DNA of 64,000 bases from Diphasiastrum complanatum (Eukaryota > Streptophyta > Lycopodiopsida > Lycopodiales > Lycopodiaceae). The stretch's first letter is position 1. The number at the start of each line of letters is the position of its first letter. The stretch is taken from positions 38,544,015 through 38,608,014 of the forward strand of contig CM055110.1 in assembly GCA_029204225.1 (NCBI GenBank), in the 5' to 3' direction. Shown here piece after piece: positions 48,547-61,013 of the stretch. Position numbers and translations under genes: made by a program. The notes beneath the pieces are model-generated. The model made no database searches and had not been told where the DNA came from. It was given only the letters and a program-made list of their open reading frames with translations.

Positions 48547-49056
48547 TCATGGACCATTCCCAGGTTCCAATCTCCATTCCACATTTGTTAGTTCTTTAGA
48601 CTTGCATGAACTGTTAATGTAACCAGCTACATTTTCATCAATAACATCCCCTACTATAACATGCATATGTTTAACTGGGAAATGTGGATCCTCGTAAAGT
48701 GCATAGGCCTTCATCCTAGGATAATCTGGCCAAAGATCTTTCCATTTTGAGTACTTGTAACATTTTCCTCCATACAAAAAGAGAGCTTCTCCCTTTTTCA
48801 CGTTGCATCGAACAAAAAGTCCATGCCCACTGTCCTTCATGTTGGATATTGGAACCTCATAATCTCTTCCATGGTAGGAAAAAACAACATTAATAGGAAG
48901 TAACCAACGAGTGATTCTCCCTATGTTGCAAGCTTTATTTACAAGATAAAACAAGGGTTGATGGTCCGTATAAAAGGCAAAGTGGGTGGCCATCAAATAA
49001 TGTTGAGATTTCTTAACTACATATATCATAGTCAGTGCCTCCCGCTCTGTGGTCAA
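48547..49056 (-). CDS. RNase H to SET-domain-like chimeric frame
   Basis: A 169-residue open frame. Residues 1-62 are gypsy RNase H (TTEREALTMIYVVKKSQHYL; FAFYTDHQPLFYLV). Instead of the expected integrase-proximal ADHLSR motif, residues 72-165 resemble a SET methyltransferase domain: GHGLFVRCNVKKGEALFLYGG (SET pattern GxGLFA...I.KGE.I..YxG), a central YALYE, then VIDENVAGYINSSCKSKE near the position of the (G)NxARFINHSCxPN motif. The first codon lies inside an element read-through, so the true start is further upstream in element F. The SET histidine of NHSC is Ser and the C-terminal cysteine-rich part is missing, so activity is doubtful. Either a captured host exon or a gypsy tail joined to a SET gene. 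Confidence 0.55.
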   Translation of the reverse strand: MTTEREALTMIYVVKKSQHYLMATHFAFYTDHQPLFYLVNKACNIGRITRWLLPINVVFSYHGRDYEVPISNMKDSGHGLFVRCNVKKGEALFLYGGKCYKYSKWKDLWPDYPRMKAYALYEDPHFPVKHMHVIVGDVIDENVAGYINSSCKSKELTNVEWRLEPGNGP

Positions 49057-51900
49057 ATAGTTTATCTCTGAATCACTGAGCTATCGGTTAGCAAATCGGA
49101 TTGGACAATTCTTTTTGTATAATCTCGGTTGGGTTAAGACTGCTCCCACTGCATAGTTTGATGTGTCTGTATGCACATGAAACTCTATAGACCAATTGGG
49201 TGGCCTTAGTATTAGCGTTGAGACCAATGCATTTTTAAGTTTCTGGAAAGCCTGTAAGGCCTCCTCTGTCCAATGTGGTTCTGTTGTAAGCTTGTAGATT
49301 GGTCGTGCTAACTCCGCAAAATCTAGAATGAAAATCCGGTAGTAGTTAGCATGACCCATAAACACGTAGACTCCGCGAATCGGCCCTAAAGTTAGTAGAT
49401 CAACAATGATCCTGATCTTTGATAGATCAGTGATGATACCATGTCTTGATACAATATGGCCTAGTATGAGGCTGTGTGTCACCCAAACTGACACTTTTCT
49501 AGGTTCGAGGAAATTTGATATTTGCGACATTTCTTCAGCACCTTTCCCAAGTCGGATAAGTGCTCAGAGTTAGGCCCATGCATGCACAGATCATCCAGAA
49601 AGATCTCCAAAATTTTTTGCAAATACTCTTTGAATGTCGTCTACAAAGCTCGTTGAAAAGGTGCTTGGGGCATTACAAAGTCTAAACGGCATCACCTTGT
49701 AGGCATAGTTCCCCATTCAATGGTGAATGTTGTCTTGTGCTGATCGTCCGGCACTATTTTCACCTGATTGTAGCTGTTGAAACCATCCAGAAAGGTGTAG
49801 GCTTCTGCTCCTGCTACTCTGTCTAGAACACTTTCCGTAAATGGTAAGAAAAATTGATCATTCTTTGTGACTGCATTTAACGCTTTCAAGTTCACACAAA
49901 TTCATATTTTGCCATTTTTTTTTGGGTACTATGACTATCAGTGATACCCATTCTGTGTGCTCGATTTCATAAATGAAATCAACATCAAGTAACTTCTGCA
50001 ACTCTTGCTTGATTAATTCAGTGTAGTTAGAATTGCAGTGATAGTAGCGGCTCACCTTGGGGACTGCTCCATCCACCAAGGATATGGTATGTTGTGGACT
50101 ACAGTTGGTGGTATACCCTTCAGATCCTTGTAATTCCATGCGAAGCAATCTTTGTATTCCACCAATAATGCATGTAGCCTGTTGAATTGGGTGGGTGTGA
50201 GCTGTTCTCTCACATGTACGATTTTCTCTTCTTCACCTGGCTCAACTAGATTCATAGGTTGTGTACACGTAGTCCTTCAAAGACTTGTTCCGCTGGTTCC
50301 TAATTTTGATCAGGTTCTCTTTGAGCTTGCGGCATCATGATTACTACGTCATCCAAGGTATAGTTTGAAGGTTTCTATCATCTCGTGAACTGATGTTCAG
50401 CGGGATTCCTCCTTCAACATGTTGATCTTAGCCCGACTTGTAATCTTTAGATTTTCGGTCATCTTTGAAGATGATGATGCTGCATCTGGATCCAATCGAA
50501 TTGATTTCAGGGAGTTCAACATTTTCTTTTTACCTTTGTCATCAACATAGTTGGGTACGTCCTTGTTTCTTTCTTAGGATCCATATTGATATTTACCTTG
50601 TAATTACAAATATCAACATCTACCATAGCTATGGCCTCTTCTACTAGATTGCTCCATCGGATCACCTGGCTGTATTGTTGTTTCAGTTGATTCTTCATGA
50701 TTATAGGTGCCTTGGGTGGATCTATCTTGGAGACTTTTGCCATAGCCGGTACTTTTCTCATTCCATAGCGATCTGGGTCCATATGTTGCATGACTTGCTC
50801 ATCAGTCAGCTCAGTCTCCTTGTTGTAGGTAAAAGTATGCTGCCAAGAGACTAAATCATCGTCCATAGGGTCATCAATAGTTTCCACAGACAACCATGCT
50901 ACAGTGATAATATTCACTCCAAAAGTAATTGGTGTGTCCAAGTTATAGCACTTGGGTTAATATGTGTTGGGTTTCTGATCTAAATTTGGTTGACAAGCAT
51001 GCCCAGCCATACAGTCAACTATTGCAAATGCATCTCACGATATCCGTTTTAGAGTCGTAATGACCTCCCTTGTCTTGCCTTGGGCGATCAATTTTGTGAT
51101 CAGTGGTGGACGATCCATCATCAGCTTTTGGTGTAATTGGTTTCACCGCCCATGTGGTTAGGTCATCAACCTTTACAGCCTACTCCCTATTTTCCAAGGT
51201 AAGTTTCTGGTTCTCTAGTTGTGAAGCACTTGCACGATCCTCAACCAAGATCTTCCTAGTATAATGCGGTAGTAGGCAAAAGAGAACTCTGGTATGTCCA
51301 TCACCATGAAGGTGATTATGAACTGCATTCCTGCTATTTGTATCAAAATGTCATCAGCCACCCCTTTTGGTTTTACATAGGATTGATCTACTAGTTTGAT
51401 ACCAAATTTCGTTGGTTTCAATCCTTGCAAACCCCATTTTTGATACAAGATAGTGGAGATCAAATTTACGCCTGATCCTCCATCTACCATTGCTGCTTCG
51501 CCCTCAAACTTTTGTGCTTGATTGGTAGGGTAATGTTGTGCTCTTCACTTTCCCACGCTGCCCCAATATGGAGGACGTTGTTGGTTACTTCGGAGCCTGC
51601 ACAGTATAAGGGCTTCTTTGTGGTGGTTCTGACTCTAAATTGAGCCAATCTGTCAAAATGTTTTTAGCTTGTGGCGCCATCCGCAAAATTTCCCCGAAGG
51701 ATATGTCCATGCGGCTAGCTAGCAAAACTTGCGAGCACTCCCGATTGTAGAACCTCAAGCTCACCCATGTGAAAGGGTACTTTGTGATGGTGCAAACAGT
51801 AATTTTGATCTGATCGCAATGGGGAGTCGACTGGTGGTGTTGTACTTCTTATGGTAGAGGTGTTGCTGATTTTTTCTTTGCTTGTGCTGCTTCCTCCCTG
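49057..51900 (-). pseudogene. Ty3/gypsy protease-RT-RNase H (element F)
   Basis: Minus-strand order: pre-protease segment with LRMAPQAKNILTDWLNLES (about 51660); protease with DGGSGVNLIS and ILGRSWL (51490-51215); a linker (50941-50516) with WSNLVEEAIAMVDVDICNYK; EYKDCFAWNYKDLKGI (about 50150); RT entry LIKQELQKLLDVDFIYEIEH (about 50000); FLDGFNSYNQVKI...TTFTIEWGT (49790-49710); MPFRLCNAPSTF (about 49680) and the active site as IFLDDLCMHGPNSEHL (about 49580); RT thumb and RNase H start with VFMGHANYYR, HVHTDTSNYAVGAVLTQP (49530-49081). At least five shifts or stops interrupt it. Integrase is absent; the frame continues into the SET-like segment. The remnant at 5.4-6.7 kb is a relative. Confidence 0.85.
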
Positions 51901-54900
51901 TGCATCCTGTATCTAATGGCGTATCTTTTGATATTGCCTTCCTCTCTTGTGAAAATGTGCCCTACTACAGATTTTCTAACACTCTGATCTCGCACATGTG
52001 AAGCCTAGGTGGCAGGCTGATGTGGAAAGCATTTTGTTCACTTGGTCTCCCTATGTACTGAGCTTTACAGCACCCAATTTGGTGTATTGTAGCCAAAGTT
52101 ATGATCATTTGAAATTTTGTAGTTTTGTGAGTAAAATTGACAAAATTTGGAATTGTTCTGATTGCATGCCAATCATTTCCCTAATTTGTAGTATTGTGCT
52201 TTCATGGATTAGTTGCATGTTGATTCTCAAAGTGATTATGACATGCATGGGGGATTTACAATCGATCTGAGTGGTCATACGCATGTGCTCTGATAGTTGG
52301 GTCACAAATCAGTGTTAATGGCTGACAAATTCCGTAAAACTTAAGTTCACGTAAAAAATTCCGTAATGACGTTTGACTGATGTAGTGTGCTTTGCATGCC
52401 AGTTTGACATTGGGTTAGTAACAGTAGAAATCGGACAGTGTTTCGATTTTTTCGATTTTGATTGCCTTTTGTACTAATAGTATTTTTGTTACAATTTTCG
52501 AAGTATGTAAAATAGAGCAAAATTGAGTTTTCCGAAAAAATCGAAATTTCGGTCATTTTTTTCCTTATCTATGGAATCGGTTTAGATTAGTGAATCGATT
52601 AAACTGAGTTTATTAGTTAGTAAATTATTTCTCGGTGATAGATAAGTTAAAAGTGACAGAAGGAACCTCAATGAATTGCCGACAGTTTTTATTGTGTTGT
52701 CATTTTTCTTTAACTTTTGGTGTTGGAAACTCCCAGATTGAAAGTTAAAAATTTGAATTTTTTCTTTTTTTGTTGAATTTCAATTTGATTAAAATTTTGA
52801 AATCAGTTACTTGTCTGATAGTTTTCTAATCGATGTTGATCGCCAGAAATCAGTCAAGTGAACGTTTGTGCAAGATACTCGTTAAATTTGATTAAAATCG
52901 TCAAAGAATATGAAATGACCAAATTGAATGAGTGGCAATAGTATTCTTTATCTAGATAGTAAATCTGACAGGATACGGTTTAAGAATTACTAAAATCCTA
53001 TGGGTGAGATTTCCATTCATGTAATTTCATATTCTGTGTTTGAAAAGGTTTTGTCAATATTAATGGAGTAATGCCAAACCAATCAATAAAAACAAAAAAC
53101 ACTCCAATTTTATTTGAAAATTTGTAATAATAGGAATTACATAACTGATTTCATTTCTAGTAAAATCCTATGGTGAATTATATTCAAAAAAATCAGACTA
53201 ATATTGTTTCACATACTAGTAGATGATTTTTGATATATCAGATATTCAGCACAAATGTAGGACAGAAATGAAACTGTTTTAAATTTTTTCCTACAGTAAT
53301 TAATTTTTAAACATTTACTGATGTCGTTACGTCTTCTTGGTACCTTAGTTGAAATAAATTTTCAGAGAACTGAAAATTCTAAGGAGAGAAGAAAAGTGGA
53401 CATCAGAAGTAGTAAGTGTGATCGGGAAATGTATTTCGCAATTAGGATTTTGGTAATTCCTGTAAATAATTGCTTAATACTGGATATTAATTTCTTGGAT
53501 TAAATTCATTTGATTGAATTAATAAATATTATCTTTGTAACCATTGAGTTATCCACAGTTTTGGATGTCAATTGTGAGGTTAGAAGTGGAATCTGATATG
53601 TGGATTACATTGGATCTGTTAGTTGACAGAAGCTTGTCCCTAGATTTGATACATCTGAAGGGGTTTGAAGCTTATCATTAACCAGAAAAGATCAGGATGT
53701 AATATTTAACCATGTTAATTTTTCTGTTTATATCGCAGGATCAAATGTGGATTTGTAGTATCCATCTGATAGGCATGCCAATCATTTGAATAAATGGATT
53801 CTCCAGTGTTTTAGAAACAAGAGATAATATCCTATAGTGATTATAGTACAACTAGATGATTAGTGGATCTCTAGAATATCAGATAAGGCGATTAAGGATT
53901 TTTTGAAAAGAAGAGCTGATGGTATGAGACATCAATAATTTTAGAAAGGAAATTCTAAGATTGTAAAGATCTGATGATCAATGGTGTGTTTTAGTAACTA
54001 GTCGCGATATGAAAAAAAAGAAAACCATTCGATCAAATGTGGAGTATTTTGAGAAATTTTGAAGTTTAATCTAGATTCCAATGTGGTATCTCATTATTTA
54101 CAAAATCAAAGGACTATCTTTGTTGCATAAATGGATTTCGATGAAATAGTAATTTCTATCACTCAGATTGAAAATATTTGAAGGAGAAGTCCTGTTTGTA
54201 ATGAAGTGAATCCTTTAGTGAAAGCACTTATTACTGATTTTCTTGGATTCGGATATTTTCATATATCATCTTTCCAGTGAACTTTTATTAAAATTTATAA
54301 TTTCTTTAAAAGAAGGGGTGAAGTGATGGAAAAAAAATTCTATTTGGGAATCTGTTGGTTGCATAGCTTTCGGAAGAAACATTGTACAAGTACTTCAAGA
54401 TGCCAATGGCATAGTGGGCATGGTTCAAGCCTACTTCATTGCAGCAAGAAAATTCCTAGATTGCTAAATAAGAGTTAGAAACCTTCACTAAGAAACAATA
54501 TTACAAAGAACCAGCTGAACTTGAGGCAGCAAACTACTTGAAAACACCACAGGGAAGCAAATCAATAGCAAAACTAAGTATGCCAAACAATTTGAACCAT
54601 GAACTCTTTGCTGAGGCACAGTAAGGATGGCAACCATACCCAAGTAATCTGAACTACATATTCCACCACCTCTTCACGTTTAACATGAAAGTCGCTGACA
54701 GAACCCAAATGGCTTATTCATGAGCTCAAAAATACCAATCTCCCATACTAAGATTATCTGATTGTTTGAGGATAGGAATAATATTTACATCCTCCAGTTT
54801 CAAATTTTTCAAAATAGTGCTTAGCCTCTAGACACATAATTTTTTTCAATCTAACTTTTGCTACCACTACTTCCCCACAGAAAACAAAAGAAGCAAGAGC

Positions 54901-55161
54901 TCTGTTCAATGTTGCTCTGAAGAGCCACTCTCAGATATGTCACATTGTTTGCATAGAAATGCCAATTCCTAGAGGTTTCAGAAGTCATCTAGAGACCCAA
55001 ATTTTGTAACTTGTGATTCTTTTGATGACCTACCTGACTTAAGTGACATAGTTTCACACAATTTGCCAAGATCCAGTTCTTGAAACTTAGGACAAAAGAA
55101 ATGCCATGAGCCTTATTGATGTCCAGGCTATCAATGTGACAAGAAAGTTGATAGAGCAAGT
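51901..55161. other. Gene-free AT-rich stretch
   Basis: Long stop-dense sequence. Frames at 51998-52270 and 53321-53503 have no motifs. The right end (54400-55161) is likely 3' untranslated or downstream sequence of the minus-strand gene at 55162, but no polyadenylation signal is convincing. Confidence 0.4.
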
Positions 55162-55760
55162 TCACAATGTCTCGGAATGGTCATATGGTTCACCTTCTTC
55201 AGTGACAAGCTCTGTTACAGATGATGTTAGCAACTGTGCTGCTCTGGCTATGTCATAGATCATAAGACCTACTCTTCCTCCAAGCCAACTTCCAACATGA
55301 CTTCCAATAAGGTAGCCAAGACGACCAAGCTTTTTTTCACCCTCAAAGCCCCCAACCCATGTCCCAACTAGAGTTCCTGAACCTCTTAGAGATGCTTCCG
55401 TCACAGTGCCTCCATAATACAGGGCTTCAAAGAAATCCCAACTTGCTGCCAAAATGGGACCTATTATTCGGCGTGCTTTTCTTGAAACCAACTTACCTGC
55501 TTTTTTCCCTATTAGTTCAGCCTGTTTAGCTGCCTCTCTTACAGAAAGCCCATCATCAATAGCTTCTTGAAGAGCGACTTCAACTGCTCTCTGCCTAGCT
55601 TTTTCAACTATCCCTGTTCGTATGTTGTAGGTATAAAGCTTAACACCTTCTTTTGCAACACATGCTAATGATCCACTTCCTAAGTCAAAGCAATTGATCC
55701 ATGAGAACTTTCCAGATTTTGATGAACTTTCATCACCTATCAACTGCCTTGATTTCTCCG
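55162..55760 (-). CDS. Terminal exon of a conserved-looking plant gene, function unknown
   Basis: The exon begins after a good acceptor (TTTTCTTGACAG|CG, 55760) and is open for 198 codons to TGA at 55162. It starts with E-K-S-R-Q and includes FDLGSGSLACVAKEGVKLY, an Ala/Lys-rich helical part (VEKARQRAVEVALQEAIDDG; REAAKQAELIGKKAGKLVSR) and a Gly-rich C-terminal part with repeated small-xxx-small spacing (LRGSGTLVGTWVGGFEGEKK; LGYLIGSHVGSWLGGRVGLM). Codon quality and balanced composition mark it as a real host exon, unlike its surroundings. The Gly-rich part resembles membrane-packing helices. The acceptor needs one base from the preceding exon, which does not fit direct joining to the exon at 63383-63459, so a middle exon exists or the two belong to different genes. 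Family not identified. Confidence 0.75.
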
Positions 55761-56440
55761 CTGTCAAGAAAATAATCATAGACAGATGCACTTGTTCAGA
55801 TAAATGACTATAAAACTGAACCCGCCAGTTGTATCATAAACGGATAGAAAAGGGAGGAATGTGATACTTAAAGTACTGAATAGACAAGTAATCAATCGAG
55901 CTCGGTAAACTTCAAGAACAAAAGCACAAACTCTGCAACGGCACTACCCATATGCAAATTTTATAAGAGCAGTCATTTTCTACAGCCAAAAACACTAGAG
56001 ACGAAACATTGATATTTTTAAAGTTTCTGAGCAAATACAGCACACGTGCTGCTACTACGACTTCAAATTCGTTGTTCTATAAAATACAATAGTCATAAAC
56101 TTATGCAAGATTGACCTCTCATGGGACCTACAATACAGATCACGAAGCTGAAAGGAAACTTTGCAAAAGATGGATGCCACTGTCTTAGGTGTATTCCCTC
56201 TGAGCATGTGGCCCAAAAAGACAACAACTTCAATAACTCATAAAGAGTCAATGTCATTAGATAAAACTCAACATTAACACCTAGGAGGCATATGCCTCTC
56301 AGTGCAGAAGGTCACAAAAGTCATTTCTTTGTGGAAACTTCTCCTGTGATCGCTCTTTTCCTTCAGTGTCAAAATTAGGACCCAACTCTTGGTGTCCTAC
56401 CAATCTTACCCATTATTGTACCCATCATGCAAAAAATCTC
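55761..56440 (-). other. Intron-like sequence
   Basis: No further exon recognised. It is presumed intron of the minus-strand gene. Confidence 0.4.
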
Positions 56441-56454
56441 CATTTGTGATCCAC

Positions 56455-56560
56455 CCCTGTGTGGTGTGGTGTGGTGGTAGAGGGTTCTTGCCGTGGGATT
56501 GACCACCCAAGTTCAAATTCTAGCCACACATGGGCAGTGTCCCAAACAAAAAAATTTCCA
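56455..56560 (+). repeat. tRNA-derived SINE-like unit
   Basis: Pol III A-box-like TGGTAGAGGG (56475-56484) and B-box-like CAAGTTCAAATTC (56508-56520) occur at tRNA-like spacing. It is followed by A-rich sequence. No target duplication was identified. Confidence 0.4.
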
Positions 56561-58149
56561 TTTGTGAATACTTTTGGCTTAAATGGTCCCCCCCCCCCCC
56601 CACCCAAAAAAAAGCCCGTCGCAACAACCTTAAACTGCTATTTGAATCATCTCAACCTGGGATCCGGTGGATGCTTCTGTAGGCCGAACCTTTCTATCTC
56701 CAATTTCAAGGACGAAAATTTTATTTTCCAAAGAGTGTCATAGAAGAACTTGATGAAACAATAGAAAACCCTGCAAAAAACTGTGGATGTAAAGCAAAGT
56801 GGGATTCAACGTGGACAGTGATCTAAGCCTCTAAACTTTGGGTTTTGACTTTGAATAGCCTCTCTGAGGGCAATTTTGTATGGAAATGAGGCCCTGCATA
56901 ACACACAAAAATTTAACCTAAAAGCACCCTCCTGTGATCCTTCTCCTTGTGCTATCTCTTCTTCATCCCCTAGTATGCTCTCATGGTTTTGCTCTCAACT
57001 CCTGGTGCCAGCAGGTATGGGCTGTGTCTGGTTTCTGTTCGGGCTAGCAACTTTCCTGCTGGTGACAGCAGCGCACATTTGTTGTGTGACGCGGCCGAGG
57101 GGCCGGAAGCCCTAGCCATAAAAGGGAGTGGGCAGAAGCGCATTCAGTGGGCGAAGCTTGGGCCTGAGGGCCATAGGCTAAGTAAGGGCCAAAGAGAAAG
57201 CAAAACAGGGGGTTTTTGTATGGTTTTATGTTTTATTTTTTTGGGTACCATTTCCTCAAGTAAGCCCAGAGTGATAATGGAGTTGGTTAAAAGCATAGTT
57301 GCATTACGATTCTCAATATGCATTTCGAAACGCAAGCAGAAATGCGGTCCAGAAACACGTTTCGGGTTTCTGGTAGAAACGCTCAGAAACGTGTTTTTTT
57401 TTTTTTTGATTTTTTTGTGGGCAATATGGGTATTAGATGAAAGCTCTAATTAAGAGCATTATTATTGTGTAGTTTTCCGAGCATTTCTGATACAATTCGG
57501 TCAAGTTTAGGTGCATTAATCTATGTTTGGTTTTGTCAAGGATAAAAATTCAAAACTAACCTCTAGCCTGTTCTTTACGATCACAGATGATTCCAGTGGG
57601 ACAGAGATAGAGAACTGTAGAGTAATTGTACCCCGCTTTTTGCTTCGGGGGGCGCTGCCCCCCGATCCCCCTGCCAGGGGGGGGCCTAAATTCTTTGGGT
57701 TTTTTATAGCAAGTAAGACTTTGCCATGGATTTGAATAATTCACCACAAACTCTTCAAGTTAGGGAACTGTCGAGTGCACCAGTTGTACCTACTACAGAC
57801 TTGATATCCTCTCGTCATCCCAGATGGATGTACATATCTATCTCCAAACAGATTAACTACTCCCTTAGCAAATCAGTAAAGTCTTGATAGAAATGCACAA
57901 CGGTAATAAAGCTAGAGACGAACGAATCAAGCACCTGAACAAACAAATCAACCATGAAATCCTAGAGGCAAAAAGGATTGGAACTGTAATACTTTACATC
58001 TGAGGCAAAGCAGTTTTGTGGTGGAAAAATGTGTCGCCAAAACCGGCAACTTGGGAGATTTTAAGGCAGCAGTCTTGAAAACTTTTATGTTGGTGGATGA
58101 TTCAGTCCTGTATGACAGGCCGATGGGTTGTACAATGGGCAACAGGACA
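56561..58149. other. Intron-like DNA with short repeats
   Basis: It contains a C-run (56588-56601), a small repeat of CGAAACG/AGAAACG words (57310-57400), and a GC-rich hairpin at 57645-57690 where GGGGGGCGCTGCCCCCC is followed by CCCCCTGCCAGGGGG. The frames at 56876-57453 (+) show no motif. No exon of the flanking minus-strand gene was recognised. Confidence 0.4.
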
Positions 58150-58830
58150 TTTGATACATAACGTTCAGGAATTTAGCGACTTACTGAGCAAAGCACCCCT
58201 TGTTTCATCCGAAGTTGGCGCAGTGGCAATTTATCCACAGTTTGTCAGCTGACTATCGCAATGAGTGCACGTACAATGTGTTACAAACGCTTGAAGATGC
58301 CATCCGTGTAGCAAAAGCTCATGACAAATCAATTGCAGAATCAAGGAAATTCCGAGCAAACAGCCCTACAAAGGCGAAAGTACTTTGATGATTTAGATAA
58401 AAGCTGCACACTTTTCCCGAGAAAGCTAAGAACAAAGGAGAAAGATAAAAATTCTTCGAATAAGGCAAAGCACAGTTCAAGGATCTTTAAAATAGAGTTT
58501 GCTTCAACTACAAGAAATCAGGTCATCTTTGCAAGGATTGTCTGGAATAAAAAGAAATGGTTTCTAACACCACGGTAGCAGATCTACCAGGAGGTAAATT
58601 CTCTAAATTGGAAATCAATTGTATTGATGGTTCGTGTGGATGTCTCTTTGGTACGAATCCCTTTAAGCCTAATGATTGTTTTGAGAGAGAGGTAAGATTT
58701 TAGGGGAGGAAATACTGTACTATTTGATTCCAGTTCCACTCACAACTTTATAAATTCCTTTGTTGTGCAAAGACTTGAAAGTCCAATGGTGAAGAAAGAT
58801 CACACATAGCAGGTACACTTGGCAACAAAA
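58150..58830 (+). pseudogene. Gypsy gag zinc knuckle and protease fragment
   Basis: The frame LFHPKLAQWQFIHSLSADYR with NVLQTLEDAIRVAKAHDKS is typical of the gag end of gypsy elements (linker with 'xxLEDAIRxAxxxE'). A degenerate knuckle VCFNYKKSGHLCKDC (second Cys replaced by Tyr) follows at 58498-58541, and near 58715 TVLFDSSSTHNFINSFVV gives the protease signature D(S)GATHNFI with Gly changed to Ser. At least three frame breaks. It lies within the presumed long intron of the minus-strand gene. Confidence 0.65.
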
Positions 58831-58888
58831 ATTGATACAAAGTGTGGAACGTTTGGATTCAATTCATGGGATAGGATCTGGAAGGCTA

Positions 58889-59170
58889 GCTGAACTAGGT
58901 CACCCTAATGCTAGGAATGAGCTCCTAGAATTTCAAAAAGCTTTGACAAGTATTTCAAACTCAGAAAACTGGTTTCCTACGGCAACGAGCTGCCCTAGAA
59001 TTTCCCTTGATTTGTTTTTAGCTATAACTTTTCACTTGCCCATCCAAATCAGATGAAATCTGGCTATACTAGGTTCCCCTAATGTCAAGTATGAGCTCCT
59101 AAGATTTCAGAATGTTCTAACAAGGCTTTATCCCTTAAAAAAAACAGCTTTCTAGGACTGTTTCAGCGCT
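58889..59170. repeat. Two-copy direct repeat, about 177-bp offset
   Basis: 'actaggtcaccctaatgcta' with 'gagctcctagaatttcaaaa' (58894 on) recurs as 'actaggttcccctaatgtca' with 'gagctcctaagatttcagaa' (59071 on). The copies are diverged and non-coding. Confidence 0.65.
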
Positions 59171-59704
59171 CAAAATGGCCAAAAACAAGTCAATCTCCCT
59201 ACAGACAGAAATTGAAAAGTGAAAGATAGACTTGATCCTGATGAAGGCTAGCAATCAAATAAAGCTACTATTTCCTCACATAAAAAATTTCAACACTTCA
59301 ATTTGCTGAAAACCCAATTGGCCAGCAAAGCTAGTGTGCAAAATGCACCACTCAAGATAAAAAATATTAGCAAAAATGCATTAACACCAGCTTGGACGAA
59401 GATCTCATATGTGAGTTGCATGTCTGTATATAGAGCAAGAAGATATATAATGTTCTCAAAGATAGTACCCAACATAACAAAGTCCCCTCAATCCTTCTCT
59501 AAGAAGAAGTTGCCCCTCCTCATGTTGGCTCCCCAAGTGTAAGCGAAGAGCACATTGTGACAACAACGTGTTCATGGTTCTGCTCCCAAGATGGCAACAA
59601 ATCAACGACATATCCATTCATATGTTAACAAAGAAGAAACCAACATCTCACTCTTTTCATCTCTACAATCATTTATAGCCTCACCCTCTCATTATGATAG
59701 CTCA

Positions 59705-59790
59705 TCCAACGGGGTTGGCTCAATTGGTTAGCTTGACATCCAAAGTTTCTTTGGTCTCAAGTTCGAGCCTCCCCTTGGAAAACAAGAAGC
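59705..59790 (+). repeat. tRNA-derived SINE-like unit with tRNA-like ends
   Basis: GGGGTTGGCTCAATTGGTTA (59711-59730, A box) and CTCAAGTTCGAGCCTCCCC (59756-59774, B box and acceptor-stem-like CCCC) frame a tRNA-like body. It is not a functional tRNA gene: no clear anticodon arm is seen. It is followed by an A-rich tail (59776-59800). Confidence 0.5.
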
Positions 59791-60379
59791 ATTATAATAG
59801 CTCACCACATTACTTTGGCAAAGCATTTTTCAACCTTATGGGGTGAATCTACAAAGTTTTGGACCATCAACTCCATCATGCATAGCATGAACCAAATGCT
59901 ACAACATCCTTACTCGCTTCGTCGATGGCCAAGAGTAGGTTAGGTCACATGCACAAATATACATCCACATTAGCTTACATAAATCTGTCCCAAGACCAAC
60001 ATAGTGAATTTTTAACACTTCTCCAAAAGTGAAGGGTAGATCCAGTCATGATGAAGGCTAGCACTAGAAAGTGGAGCCAATCAATTAAAGTTACTACTTC
60101 CTCATAGAAAAAAAAAGGAAAAATCACATTTCATTACTTTAGCTTCTCAAAATCTAACTAAAAGGCATATAAATGGTACTAATAGCAAAGAGCAAAGACT
60201 ACCATTAACAAAACAGTTCTTTTAGACTCAATTACATTTTGTACACTGATTTTCAATTCTAAATTCCTTTACCTCCCACTTAGATGCTCTCTTTTCACTC
60301 TGAAACAACTCCCTCCTCTTTCTAGAAACGCTTTCAAGATAAAATGCTTTTGAGATAGATTTCATCATTGATAAAGTTA

Positions 60380-61013
60380 GTTGGCTAGATGCAGTTAGCA
60401 AGCTTCAACCATTCCATTAAGCCTCCCAAGTGTGTACTTTTCACGTGTGAGGACTTCATAAACAAAGTGATTGATCTTCTAGGGTGTGTGTCATTGCACA
60501 TAGATCTATCACTTAATTGATGCACACATTCTAGATGGGCAATTTTAAGGCAAGAGCACACAAAACATGCATCTATCATTCACCATAGATCATTCACAAT
60601 AAGAGGCAACTTTTGATGAGAAAAACCAAGTATGGAAATGGCTTGCTCTCGGGTAGAGAGAGAATGTGAAAAATATTCCAAGTGTTGGAAGCTCTCTCTT
60701 CAAAATATTAAGTGTGGACTAAAACACTCTCACACTCATAGTAGTTTGAGATCCAACATAGGTGGGAACATAGATTAATGATTGGACCACCCTCCGGACC
60801 ATTTTGGTGCATCTCTTACTATGATTGGTCCAAATTGACAGATGAGATTATGAGGTGCATTGTCACTAGCCCTCTACCATCAAAGCGTGAGCAACCTAAA
60901 CAATCACGAGCTAATTCAAGTTTTGGCCTAATGATTATTTACAAGTGTACAAGGGGTGGATTTCACATAGAACCCCCAAAGCTCAAGATACATAGCTTTT
61001 ACAATTTTCACAC
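60380..61013 (-). repeat. LTR fragment related to elements D and E
   Basis: The right end TTTTACAATTTTCACA (60998-61013) matches the LTR end of element D (AATTTTCACA). The minus-strand motif 'ttctctctctacccgagagc' at 60645-60665 matches 42657-42676 in element E. 'TTCACGTGTGA' at 60440 matches the recurrent palindrome. It is diverged and partial. Confidence 0.5.

Noticed and set aside
59705-59790. A functional tRNA gene
   Set aside because: A and B boxes are present, but the anticodon arm and D-stem pairing are not credible; a SINE-like unit fits better.
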